Assembly (NCBI GenBank): GCA_016271365.2
Contig: CM057456.1
Coordinates: 1,391,857,501-1,391,921,500 of the forward strand
From: Neoceratodus forsteri
Lineage: Eukaryota > Chordata > Ceratodontiformes > Ceratodontidae
DNA length: 64,000 nt
Direction: 5' to 3'
The first letter of the stretch is position 1. The number at the start of each line of letters is the position of its first letter. Positions 42,100 through 52,710 of the stretch are shown here, piece after piece. A program made the translations under genes and the position numbers. The notes below the pieces were generated by a model that was given only the letters and a program-made list of their open reading frames with translations, made no database searches and was not told the DNA's origin.

Positions 42100-44471
42100 G
42101 TATTGGAGGGGGTATGCAGGGGAGGTCTGGGCACCTTGGGGTTTTTGAGGCCCTGGGCACTTGGAGGGACAAGGTGGCCTTTTCTCTTAAAACTTCCCTT
42201 ATGTTGTGTCTGGCATCTTCCTTGCTGTCCCTGATTTTTGCGAAAGGGATGGCGACGTGTGGGTTGCGGCTCTGACCTGTTCATCCTGTGGACTTCAGAT
42301 ACTGCTTTGCTAGAATCAGTAATCAGCTTTTCCATGTCCTGGATGAACAAGACTTGTCCCTGAAAGGGAGCGTCCAGGATAGCTTCCTGTAAATCCTGTC
42401 AGAAGCCAGAAACACTGAGCCAAGCATGCCTCCACATGCAAATGCCAGTGGCCGCTGCTCTTGCTGCTGTATCTGTGGAGTCATAAGAACTCCTAAGAAT
42501 GTGTTTCTCTACATCCATGCCAGACTGTATGACAGCAAAGAGCTCCACCTTACCCTCCAAATCTGGCTGGGCCTTGGCCAGGTCCATCGCCTATGCCCAC
42601 AGGGACTTCTGGTACATGACCATGTGGGCAAGGAAGTTCAGTGACCGAACAGTGCAAATTACTGATGAGTACACCTTACAACCCATTTGGTCCTGTTTTT
42701 TGGATTCAGGAGCTGGGGGCTGGGCACTCATGTGACGTGGTTGTTGTGCCCTGCCGTGGGCAGCAATCAGGACCATGGAATTTGCCCTTGGGTGTTCGCA
42801 AAAGAAAGGCTTCCCTTTTGGAGTCTTATAGAGTCTGTCGGCCTTATGTGGCACTGCAGTCGTAGTGGCTGGATGTCTTCATGTTGACCTGGTTACATCC
42901 TGAAAGGGCTGTACCAATGGGGGGATGACCAAGGGTTTAGGATCAGTGCCCCCCCCAAAAAAAATTTTGCCAGTCTGTGCGTTTCGTGGTCCAGTTCCTC
43001 TGTGTCCCATTGGTGTAGTGCCTGTATGTGCCACATAATATCCAAAAAAGGACGGGTCATCTGGGGGTGACCTCAGCGAGTCCCTTGGATTAGGAGATGG
43101 AATGGGCAATTCGTCCTCCGAGGAGAAGTCTGAAGAAGAATCTCCGGCATCCTCCCCTGAAGATGACGGTGGGCATCTGCTTGAGGATAGGGTGGATGAC
43201 AGGTGTCTTTTTTGGGCGCCCAACCCAGGCGCCCACCTGCCTTCTTCATTTGGTGGTGGCAGCTTCTTCGGTGGCAAGGGCCGCTGAGTTGATTGATCTC
43301 TAGGCGGTGGCTGGACCGGAGATGGATCCCTGGGCATAGGGAGAAGATCCCCTTTAATGGTGTTCCACCAGGCATTAAAGAGCGCTCCCACCTCAGTCAG
43401 TGGAACAACTGGTGGTGGGGCATCAGGTTTGGGAGCTCCAGAAGGCCCAGGCATCTGATCTTGAGGCACTGATGTCTGGTCCTCGGGCACCTCTATAGGT
43501 GTTTCTGGCATCAGATCCATGCTGTCTGATGGTCTAGCATCCGGATCCCTTGGAGGGAGGTGGCTTGGCATCCAGTGTCCCTGTCTTTGGGGTTTTGGTC
43601 ACCTGGGCCAATGGCCGTTCTTTGGCCGGTGGTGCCTGCTCCATCTCTGACACAGAGTCAGAGTGTCCGGTGGTCTGCCTTCCGTCAGAGGCAGATGACA
43701 CCTGTTCCTCGGGTGGGGGAGGCATCTGGTACCTCATGACCTCCTGGCGTTTTGTGGAATCATCCAGTTTCTTGTGCTTCTTAGATGACCCAGAGTGCTT
43801 ATGGGCACTGGACTTGGTAGATTTGCCCGAAGCTAACACCCGTCCCTCATGGGTCGACCCATGTTTGTGGGGTTGGTGGGCCAAGGGGACCTGGACAGAT
43901 GACTGCCCCTGGAAAGAAGACTCTCTACCTTTAGCATGCAACGAGGTGGTAGACTTCTTGTGGGTTTCCCCTGAAACTGCCTTTGTTCCCAGGGGAACAG
44001 ACTCCGACCTCCCACCGGAGGTGGAGGTAGTAGACACCCGGTGAGGGTACTTTGGGCAGGACTCCGATCTGGCTCTCTCTTTCTCCCGGTGGTGGTGTTT
44101 GCCTCCTGATCTCTTCTTCTTTGGGAGGGGGGCTCCTTGGCTGAGGAGGATGAGCTGTTTCCCGATGGGGCCTTCTGCATGGTGGCTTCTTGCTGCTCTA
44201 GTAGGTAGGCCTTCAGAGTGTTGGCGCGGTGAATCCTCATTTTATTATTAAACTTCTGGCAATGCTGGCAGTCTTCAGGCCGGTGGTCTGAGCCTAGGCA
44301 GATCAGGCAGGCGGAGTGGCTGTCTTTCACCGGGATCTGCTTCCTGCATACACACTTGGATTTTTGCTGCTGTGTTGGTGATGACATGCACTTAACTGAT
44401 GAAATAATTTGAAGAAGAAAAATACCAGTTTGAGAAAAAACTGCGCGATGAACGAGAAAAAAGGTGGTCAA
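42100..44471 (-). pseudogene. DIRS-C gag
   Basis: The best preserved gag here, in three long open blocks: 44471-43833, 44037-43534 and 43571-42879, then 42854-42093 in pieces. Near the N-terminus (44309-44258) it encodes CLIC-LGSD-H-RPED-C-QHC, a CCHC-knuckle spacing plus one further cysteine. TLKAYLLEQQEATMQ follows. The middle is serine-, lysine- and proline-rich. FNAWWNTIKGDLLPMPRDP and RSPPDDPSFFG come at 43360-43000. The C-terminal part has SYDSTDTAARAAATGICM (about 42489-42436), shared with DIRS-A and E. Gag presumably binds the element RNA. Broken by at least three frame changes. Confidence 0.8.
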
Positions 44472-44479
44472 TTTTGGCG

Positions 44480-44652
44480 TCTATGGATCCGATGTTAGCA
44501 GGTCGATGGCAGGAAAAGAACGGGGGTAGTGCTGGGGGACCACCCCCTTTATACCAAGTCTGACATCGGGGTAGAGCCAATGTTGGGGTCCTAATGCCTG
44601 GTGGCCTTAGTCCTAATGGTATTACCTGCTGCAAGAGCTCCCCCTCGAAGTG
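44480..44652. repeat. 5' inverted terminal repeat of DIRS-C with TATA box
   Basis: On the minus strand from 44652: cacttcgagggggagctctt, gcaggtaataccattaggac, then ttggtataaagggggtggtc near 44560-44541, then cgttcttttcctgcc. The TATAAA is well placed to act as a promoter for gag about 70-100 bases downstream. DIRS-A has the same box at about 20346. Confidence 0.75.
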
Positions 44653-46161
44653 CGATTTTCCTCCTTCTCAAAACATTGAAAGCCGTGGAGAAGAAACAGG
44701 GCCCAAAGTCTGTGTTTCCCTCACTGCTGGCCAAAAATCAGCTGCAAAAGTCTAAGGATCGGGACTGGAAATGGTTGCAGTTTCAGTCCTTGTTGTCCGT
44801 CCATAAGCACAAACACAGAGAAAAAGAAACATCTGCTTTGCCAGTGAGGCCCCAGTCACCTTTGAAACAAGGTATACCTGCGTCAGGACCCGCTCCGACA
44901 GCGCTGATTTTAGCCTCCCTCACCTTTGATGAGGCATCAAGGTCAGGGCTTGGTTTAGGTGCTGCCATTCCTACTGTTGATGATAGGATGCCATTGTCAT
45001 CAGGCCAAGGCCCATCAATGCAAGCAATCATGGTCACTTTACAGTGTGCCGTCGCGGCTCCGGTTGTGCTGGTGTCATTCTGCCTGGGTCAAGAATGCAG
45101 TTATTTATTCCGCCGATGAGACCATCTGGTACTCAGCCTTTGTCAACAGGTTCTACTAGCATGCCACATATCCTTCTCTCTCAGCTGCCAGCAGTGTTGC
45201 TGGTTCATTCTGTGGCTCCCATTGTCGATTATGTTGAAGACAACAAAACAGAATACAATCCTGATGTCATGGACTTAGAAGAGGATTTGGAGGAAACATA
45301 TGAGGGAGAACAATTTTTAGCACCTTGCTCTAGTTCTTTCCCCTCATTCTGCAGTGAGAACTTGGTGGTTTGTATCCTGAGATTACCTCCTGAAGATCCA
45401 TCTTTCCTAGCCATGATGCAGCAGATTGCAGTCCGACTTGGGCATTGATTTGGAGGAGGAAGATTCCAAGAAAAGGAACCTAATGGAATTTCTGGAGGTA
45501 CCCTGCTTCCCCTTCATCATAATTCCGCTTGAATATCCTGCATTTGCTGCATGGTACAAATCGAACTCACTGCCTGCAGTTTCTAGAAAGGCTGATGAGC
45601 AGTATCCTGCAGTATCTGCTAAGCCTTATTATGCTAGCCGTCAGAAACTGACTCTGTGGTCATCATGGCTGTACATGATCAGTCAAGGCCCCTAGACAAG
45701 AGTACTTAGCCCCTGATGAATAATCTAGGAGGCTAGATGTGATGGGCAAGTGTACTCATGCCTCTGCATCATTGGGCCTTAGGATTGCAGACTACTAGGC
45801 CCACATGATAAAATATCAGAACAACCTGTGGAAAGCTGTTTGTACTGCATTTCGGGCTTTGCCTGATGGCTCTGTCAAGAATGATTTACTTAAAATATTG
45901 TCTTCTGGTGCTGAGGTTGGCAAACATTTGCTGCACTCAGCTTATGATGTCTCTCGTGCTTCTGCCAGGGCGGCTGCTTCTGGCATTTGCATGAGGAGAT
46001 ATTCTTGGCTTAGAGTTGCCAGTTTTGCCAATAATGTCCAACAGGCAGTTTTGAATGCTCCTTTTAAAGGGACAAAACTGTTTGGTTATGATGTTGAAGA
46101 GGCCATATGTGGCCTTCAATCTTCAAAAATGACTCTAAGATCAGTAAAGTCCCAGTATCCC
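44653..46161 (+). mobile_element. DIRS-E, segment 2 (gag)
   Basis: Gag resumes after DIRS-C. 45044-45448 carries IVDYVEDNKTEYNPDVMDLE and EGEQFLAPCSSSFPSFCSE; the same block appears inverted at 48490-48200. The C-terminal part at 45805-46272 has LLHSAYDVSRASARAAASGI and SWLRVASFANNVQQAVLNAP, homologous to the gag ends of DIRS-A and C. It ends at the 16-base duplication aaagtcccagtatccc of the inserted SINE. Frame breaks near 45450 and 45700. Confidence 0.82.
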
Positions 46162-46756
46162 GGCCGCCCAGTGGTGCTGAGGGTTGAGGCACTGGACGGC
46201 ACACCTCGTGCTACGCCGGCATCCCGAGTTCGGGAGCCAGCTCGGGCGCCGGCAGGGGTGGGTGAGGACTGAGCACCCACTGGGCTGCTCTCCTCCCTGG
46301 GGGGAGGACGGGACATCGCTTAGCATGCCAGCAGCCCCGGTGGAGACCGTGCTATGACATACACGTATTGACGCTTGGCAGGGGCTGCTGCAGTCAGAGC
46401 GCCAGGGACGGGTACCATGCATGAGGGGAGGCACACCAGAACAGGGAAAACACCGGTCTGTAGGATAGGCAACGGCACCTGCCCCCATGCCCACTGCCGG
46501 GTCCATCCCACCTGGCCTTCCAGTGTTCTCCACCTGGGCTCTCACCCACACACCGGAGACTGACTGTATAGAGCATCCAAGAGGAGGGGCGACCCCACCC
46601 CAGAGGGGTTAAGCTGGGGGTACCGGTTGTATGGGTGGAGAGGGAGGAGAGAGGAGGCTCAGGTAGGAGGACCTCAGGCGGGGCAGGAACAGGCAGGATG
46701 CCTGACAGAGGCTCCGCAGACCATAACCGGAGGGAAAAAAATAGGAGAAAAAAAAA
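46162..46756 (+). mobile_element. Long tRNA-derived SINE with 16-bp target duplication
   Basis: Perfect duplications aaagtcccagtatccc flank it at 46146-46161 and 46757-46772. The head has an A-box-like region cagtggtgctgagggttgag and a B box cgagttcgggagcc. The long GC-rich body of about 500 bases runs to an A-rich tail ggaaaaaaataggagaaaaa. The body is non-coding; the antisense open frames through it have no motifs. Head and early body match the copy at 54547. The A-tail and long duplication suggest mobilisation by an L1-type partner. Confidence 0.9.
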
Positions 46757-48200
46757 AAAGTCCCAGTATCCCACTTGTGCTTGAGGTTGTGGTCAGGGCT
46801 GCTTTCGTCACCCTGCTGCCCAAGATAACCATGCCTACCATCATCAAGACCTTGGCAGAGGAGGTGGCCCCCTTCTGGGTCCCCACCCCCCTGCTGCCCA
46901 TACAAAACCACCCAAAGGAATTGACTCCGGTGGCCCTGTCACCACAGGTACCACCAGACTCTCTTCTGTCTCTCTCCCCCCATGTCAGCTGTTACCTCCA
47001 GGGGTGACTGTGAGGGAAAGGATCTCCCTGCATCTGAAACAGTTGTGGGAGATGACTACAGATGAGTGGGTCCTGGAGATTATTGTAAGGGGCAATCTCA
47101 GGAGCTGTTACAAATCCCTCCAGATCATCCTCTGCCTCCTTCCTTTTATCCTCCGGGCCATGTGTCCTGTTTGAAGGAGGAAGGTCAGTCATTATTCCAA
47201 AAATGTGCCATAGAACCAGTTCCTCCTCAGGAGAGAAACAAAGGGTTCTATTCCACATACTTCCTAGTCCCAAAGTGGATGAGGATCTGTGTCCTGTGTT
47301 GGATTTCAGGGATCTCAACCTGTACATCGAATACAAAAAGTTTCGATTGTTATCCCTGCGAGCTGTGATCCCCCTTCTGCAAACAGGGAACTGGCTCTGT
47401 TCTCTGGACATGAAGGACACATACCTTCAAGATCAAGGAATCCCACAGACAGTAACTCTGCTTTATGCTGGAGAGCAAACTTTATCAATTCAGAGGAATG
47501 CCCTTTGGCTTGTCTTCTGCACCATGGGTCTTTACCAGATGCTTGGCAGTTATAGCAGAAGCCCTTTGCAGGGAAAACCTATATGAGTTCCTGTGTCTGG
47601 ATGACTGGCCCCCGGAAGACCAGCTCCAGGGAAGCTCTGTTCATACTGTGTCTTGGACACGCCAGTTGTTCGATGACTCGGGGTGGGGTCACGGTGAATG
47701 TGCTAAAGTCTGTGTCGACTCCTTGCCAAAGACTGCATTACACAGTCTTGGACACAAAGAAGGGATATACTTTCCTGCTACAGAACAGGGCAGAGAGTCT
47801 GATTGCCCAGGCCCAACAAGTATACAGGAGATGCTATGTCTCTGTGAGAACAGTGTTATATCTCCTGGGTCTCATGGCTGCAGCAGTAGTTACTGCCACT
47901 TGCAGGCCTTTGTTTGAGGATTCCTCAGTGGACACTCAGGGTCCAGTGGGATCAGTTGAATGGTTCTTGTTATGTCTGTACTTCACAGATCATTGTTGTG
48001 GTGGATGGATCACGAAAACCTATTGAAGGGTGTTCCCTTCCTTGTACCAACTCCACCATGGATGCCTTGGACTCTGGCTGGGGTGCTCATCTTGACCCTT
48101 ACCAGGCACAGGGGTCATGGACCAATGTGGAGGCTGAGCTGTGTATAAATTTCCTGGAAATAAGGACTGTCCTGTACAGCCTCTGGGCACTTCAGAATTC
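46757..48200 (+). mobile_element. DIRS-E, segment 3 (RT and RNase H)
   Basis: After the SINE, the gag-pol linker is followed by a decayed RT. KGFYSTYFLVPKW at about 47240 and LNLYIEYKKFRLLSLRAVIP at about 47317-47376 are followed by NWLCSLDMKDTYLQ and RGMPFGLSSAPWVFTRCLAV (about 47492-47551). The catalytic box reads C-L-D-D at 47594-47605 instead of YLDD. The RNase H start is at 48056-48200 (TMDALDSGWGAHLDPYQAQG, then FLEIRTVLYSLWALQ). The segment ends abruptly at about 48200 inside RNase H, where an inverted gag block begins. Confidence 0.82.
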
Positions 48201-48685
48201 ATTGTGACTTGGAAAGATGAATACTCAGGAGGAGATCTCAAGGTATAAAATACCAAGTCCTCCCTGCAGGAATAACGGGTAGAACTAGAGCGAGGTGCTA
48301 GAAATTGTTCTCCGTCATATTCCTTCTCTAAATCCATGCGGTCAGGATTGTATTCCACTTTATTACCATCAGCACCATCAATGATGGGAGCTTCAGAATG
48401 AATCAACGACACCAGTGGTGGCTGAGAGGGAGGAATATGCAGTGCGCTAGTGGAATCCGTTGATGAGGGCTGAGTACCAGGAGGCTCCATCGGCGGAATA
48501 ACTGCTTACATTGGTAACCCAGGAAGAATACTTCTCATCATTTCTGAAAACAAGGCCAGCATAGCCTGAGAGTCAACAGTGCCCTGTAAAGAGGCCAGGA
48601 CTACTTGCATTGACAGGCCTTAGCCCAAGGATAAAGATGTCCTACCATCCATAGCAGGTATGGCAGTGCCTAAGCCAATTGGCTC
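48200..48685 (-). mobile_element. Inverted DIRS-E-family gag block
   Basis: On the minus strand it reads PPGTQPSSTDSTSALHIPPS, SLIHSEAPIIDGADGNKVEY and DRMDLEKEYDGEQFLAPRSS. These are clearly homologous to the + strand gag at 45115-45330 of DIRS-E but diverged, so it is not a recent copy of that segment. The left junction lies at ttcagaattcattgtgac (about 48193-48210), where the RNase H frame stops. Confidence 0.82.
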
Positions 48686-50535
48686 CTGTGACTCTGCCAC
48701 CACTGGTACTGCCGAACTCTCTTCCATCTCTCCTCGCACCTTAACTGTTACCTGCAGGGGTGAATGTGGGGAGCAGGATCTCCCTGCATCTCAAACAGTG
48801 GCCAGATATCACAACGTATAAGTGTGTCCCAGAAATTATTGCAAGGAGGGCATGCTCCATATCTGTTGCAAATCCCTCTGGATCATTCTCCACCTCCTTT
48901 CTTTTGTCCACCAGGCCATTTGTCCTTTCTGAAGGATGAAGTTCAGTCACCATTCCAAAAATGTGCAATAGAACTGGTTCCTCCTCAGGAGAGAACAGTG
49001 TTCTATTCCAGATACTTCCTAGTCCCAAAATGGACAGAGTATCTGCATCCTGTGCTTGTTCTCAGAGATCTCAACCTGTACATCAAATACAAATATGGCA
49101 GCCCTATATGTGTTCCCCTATCTGGATGACTGGCTTCTGAAGGCCAGCTCCAGAGAAGCTGTGCTTCATACTCTGTCTCAGACATGTCAGTTGTTTGGAT
49201 GACTTGGGGGGTCACAGTAAGTGTACAAAGTCTGTGTTAACTTCCTGCCACAGACTGCAATACAAAGGGGCAGTCTTGGACACAGCGAAGGGATGTGCTC
49301 TCCTGCCACAGGGTAGGGCAGACAGTCTGATTGCCCAGGCGCAGTTGGTATACAGGAGCCACTATGTCTCTGCAAGAACAGTGTTACATCTCCTGGGTCT
49401 CATGGTGGTGGCCATAGTGACTGTGCCACTGGCATGCCATCATATGAGGATCCCTCAGTAGATACTTGGGGTCCTGTGGGATCCATTGAGTGCAAGCCTT
49501 CTACCAGCCATTCTCATTCCTTGAAATGGAAGTTTTTCACTTTGTGGGCTGCTTCCAGGAATTTGAACCCTTTTACATGTCCTGTAAATGCTGTGTTGGA
49601 ATATCTGCTTTCCCTCTCAGATTCTGGCATACAGTATTCCTCACTTAAGGTGCATTTGGCTGCTATATCAGCTGTCCTTGCCCCTATTAATAGTTGTACA
49701 GTTGCCCAGTTAGAGGTATCATATACAGTACATTTCTGAGAAGTATTATTTCTATGAAATCTCCTATCCGTAATCCAGTCCCACCTTGAGTTGAATTTTG
49801 TGCTTAAGAAATTGACATTGACTCCTTTTGAGCCTGCCATGAGTTGTGACTTATATTTCCTGTCAGTCATGGAAAACATTGTTTTTAGTTGCAGTGACTT
49901 CTGCTTGGAGGATTTTCAAGCTTCAGGCTCTAATATGAGAGCCTTTCTTATTTGTTTTTTCACAAAGTCTCTTTGTGTACAAATCGTACGTTTCTACTGA
50001 TGGTGGTATCTGAGTTTACACTGAATCAAATGACATGCCTTCCTGTATTAATATCCTGAGCATGTCAACCAGGGTGAGGCACTGGTCCATACATTGAATG
50101 TACATAGAATACTGAGATACTGTATTACTCGTACCAAAGATTGTAGAAGGTCCTCTCAGCTTTTCATTTCATTTGTCCTTGGGAAAGAGGATGCTCCTAA
50201 GTCTAAACCATGCCAATTGAAGTGACTTATGTTCTGTTACAGGAAGTATGGTAAGGAACTTTCTGGTGCTGTCTGTGGTCACTCCACAAGTGGCATGGCC
50301 ACTTCTATTGCCTGTTTCAAAAATGTCCCTGCTGATGACATGTGCTGCAGCCACATTGAGCACTGTCCACACTTGAAACATAGTCTGGACATCGTCTCTC
50401 GTAAAGATGCTGGCTTTGGGCTTGTTGTACTGCAAGGCCTTCTGTCCTGAATACATATCAGACTGTACCATCCTACCAGTTTACTGTGCACTGCTTGTGA
50501 ATCATTCCAAAGGTGTGGCCTAATGGCGGAGATAC
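48686..50535 (+). mobile_element. DIRS-E-family segment 4 (second RT start, recombinase, right end)
   Basis: From about 48690 the + strand again reads gag-pol linker and RT start, parallel to 46930-47350: LVPPQERTVFYSRYFLVPKW and LRDLNLYIKYK. It jumps after KYK (about 49095) directly to Y-L-D-D at 49119-49130, losing the RT core. At about 49490 it jumps again to the recombinase core-binding domain (HSHSLKWKFFTLWAASRNLN, SSLKVHLAAISAVLAPI). The catalytic domain is decayed; 50229-50450 has GAVCGHSTSGMATSI (second arginine lost) and HSLDIVSRKDAGF. The right repeat tccaaaggtgtggcctaatg ends it. Confidence 0.82.
50506..50534. repeat. Right inverted terminal repeat of DIRS-E
   Basis: The 20 bases tccaaaggtgtggcctaatg (50506-50525) are the exact reverse complement of 38381-38400; similarity continues to gata at about 50534 (tatc at 38372). 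Confidence 0.85.
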
Positions 50536-50639
50536 GGGAGGGGGGGGAAGGTGAGTACAGTTCAATTCAAATAAGGTGAAATAAAATAAATAGTAAGTTA
50601 CACTTGCTGTGTAAAAATGCAAAATAAAATGCAAAATAA

Positions 50640-51861
50640 ACATACAAACTTGCAGGACCAATGACCAGATTCACAATGTCTAAAGCCCATTAACAAAGGT
50701 GCGGATTTTAGTGAGCAATAAACAGGGAAAGCCTGGACCAGAAGTGTAAATGGCAGAGTCAAGGGCAATTGCAGGACTAAGTTGTGAAGTCTTGAGGGAG
50801 GGATTTTATGGAGTAGAGGATGTTGCAAAGAAGATAGCGTAGGAAGACAAGATCAGAATTTAGGGAAGTGGAAGAAGAAAGTTGCTTGGCTTGCAGTGGA
50901 TGTCGTGGGAGAGAGGAAGCAGGGGTCTGTGCTATGAAAGGAGTGCATGGAGCAAAGGGGTATGAGAGGAGGGAGGTAAGGTGGGGGCAAGAGCCAAGCC
51001 AGAACTTGGAGGTAAAAGAAGCACAGTGGCATAGGGGCCTAGCGTAAGGGAGGGGAGGGAGAGGGAGCAGTACAGTGAACAATGGTGGGTATGAGAGGGC
51101 AGTTCTGGGTAAAACAGACAGTGTAAAAGAGGAGATCCAGTCTAGCCATGTAGACTTGGGAGCTGCACCGTACACACTGTCGCCATAGTCGACGGTTTGG
51201 AGGATCGTCTTCGAGAGGATTTCCCTGTGAGCAGGAAGCAGGATGCATGCTTTATTCCTGTACAGAGCCCCAAGCTTAGGTTGGAGTTTTTGGTGGATGG
51301 TGTCAACTTGCAAGGAGAAATTGAGCTGGTGGTCCATCCATACTCCAAGGTATTTGAAAGAGGAGATGTCATCAGTCACCACATCATCAGCAGTACAGAG
51401 GGGAGGATTGAGAGTCTGGCCAATCTCTGCCTGTTGCCAAAGGTCATAGAGACCATTTTCTTGGCAATGAGGGGTAATTGATTTGCCCGGAACCAACACT
51501 AGATGTTGGAGAAATCTAGCTAGAGTCGAGCAGACAGGTCAGGGGTAGAGGCACCAGAGGTAAAGAGAATTTTATTATCCACATAAATGTGGATGGCCAC
51601 AGAGATGCATGCATTTGGGAGGTCATTTAGGAAAATGGAGATGATGATTGGGCCCTGGACAGGGCCTTGGGGCATGCCTGAGCAGATTGGGGCAGGGAGT
51701 GTGTCACCAATGCAGACAGTTTGGGACCTGCCCTCAAGGTAGGAGCAGAACCAACTAAGTGCAGTCAGAGAGCTCTGCATTTTAAGCTTGTCCAGGAGAA
51801 GAGGTGGGGTGCAACAGTATCAAGAGCCTTAGCCAGGTCTTCAAAGATTGTGTGATCGGGC
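50640..51861 (-). mobile_element. L2-like LINE, C-terminal RT segment
   Basis: On the minus strand: DLAKALDTVAP at about 51850-51818 (RT motif A region), then SYLEGRSQTVCIGDTL, SGMPQGPVQGPIIISIFLND and Y-V-D-N at 51780-51520, where the usual YADD has lost an aspartate. Further on are SFKYLGVWMDHQLNFSLQVD and LQPKLGALYRNKACIL, then ILQTVDYGDSVYGAA, in the open frame 51499-50777. The YLG(V/I)W.D, LYRNKSC and LDYGD blocks are characteristic of L2/Rex-type LINEs, distinct from CR1 here. A CR1 copy separates it from its upstream part at 55483-55710. Confidence 0.82.
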
Positions 51862-52710
51862 CCTGGTCCATACCAGATAGGGTGGATTGGTACACTGGAA
51901 ATCATGTCTGGGAGGTAAATGTACCAGGGTACGTCCTGCACAGGAAGGATAGGGAGAGTAAAAAGAGGGGGTAGCCCTCTACATCAGAGAAAAAGTATTA
52001 AAGCAATGGCAGTGCAGGGTAGACAGGGGGAGGCTGAGGCCCTGTGGGTCACACTTGAGACAGGAAATAGAACTGCAGTTCACACAGGAGTGATCTACAG
52101 GCCTCCGGCACAGAGGGAAGAGATTGACAGAGCATTAATGGAAGAAATACACAAGATGGGAGCAAAAGGGGAAATGCTACTGCTGGGTGATTTTAAACAC
52201 GCCAGACATGGACAGGACCATCCCAGCAGCTGCATCGGCCGGGAGCCAAGACATCATAGAATCCTTGCAGGGGGCAGGCCTCAGGCAGTTGGTTCTGGAG
52301 CCCACCAGGTAGAAGACAGTCTTAGACCTTGTGCTGACCAGTGGAGACAGGATTAAAGAAGTCAGGGTGGATGGGCACCTAGGTTCCAGTGACCACCATA
52401 TTGTGTGGTTCAGCATCAGTACAGTGTCGCAGGAGAACCAGACAAAGACACGGTCACGGATCCTGGATTTCAGGAGGCAGACTTTGCTAAGATGGGGAGA
52501 GTGATCAAGGAGGCTCTGGAAAGAAGGGAGGCAGGGGGAGGTGTTGAGAAGCAAAAGGCCACACCTAAAAGAAGCCATACTGGAGGCGACACACCAGTGC
52601 ATTAGGCTGGGCAACAAGGGAAAAAGAAGGTACAGACCACTATGGTTCACAAAGGAGGTGGCAGAGAAAGTAAGGGACAGAAAGGGGGCCTTCAGAAAAT
52701 ACAAGAAGAC
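51862..52710 (+). mobile_element. CR1-clade LINE in L2, segment 1 (endonuclease)
   Basis: A + strand CR1 inserted in the minus-strand L2. Endonuclease motifs are in broken frames: EAEALWVTLETGNRTAV and TGVIYRPPAQ (about 52026-52115), LLLGDFKHARH near 52178, and SSDHHIVWF near 52388-52412. The arginine-rich linker VRDRKGAFRKYKKTKK ends at the L1 insertion at 52711. The sequence agaaaatacaagaagac (52694-52710) is the left copy of that insertion's duplication. Confidence 0.85.

Larger units (their letters stand above)
38807..44652 (-). mobile_element. DIRS-C, complete element inserted in DIRS-E
   Basis: A complete DIRS element of about 5.85 kb on the minus strand. Its 5' end (right side, 44652 inward) begins cacttcgagggggagctctt. 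Its 3' end (left side) begins on + gtacagttacgtaagaactt then accgtaacagtagatcttcc, so about 35 bases extend beyond the 5' repeat. From gagctcttgcag inward the two termini are inverted repeats for about 160 bases, through ccattaggacta, ccaggcattagg and a TATAAAGGGGG box. The order on minus is gag, RT/RNase H, YR, then an ICR. The reading frames are longer than in A and E but carry shifts. It splits DIRS-E gag after KKVLGK. Confidence 0.92.

Noticed and set aside
43550..44044. 164-codon + strand frame
   Set aside because: Antisense shadow of DIRS-C gag, which is the frame with family similarity.
46141..46551. 136-codon minus-strand frame
   Set aside because: Lies in the GC-rich SINE body; stop codons are rare there by composition and no motif is present.
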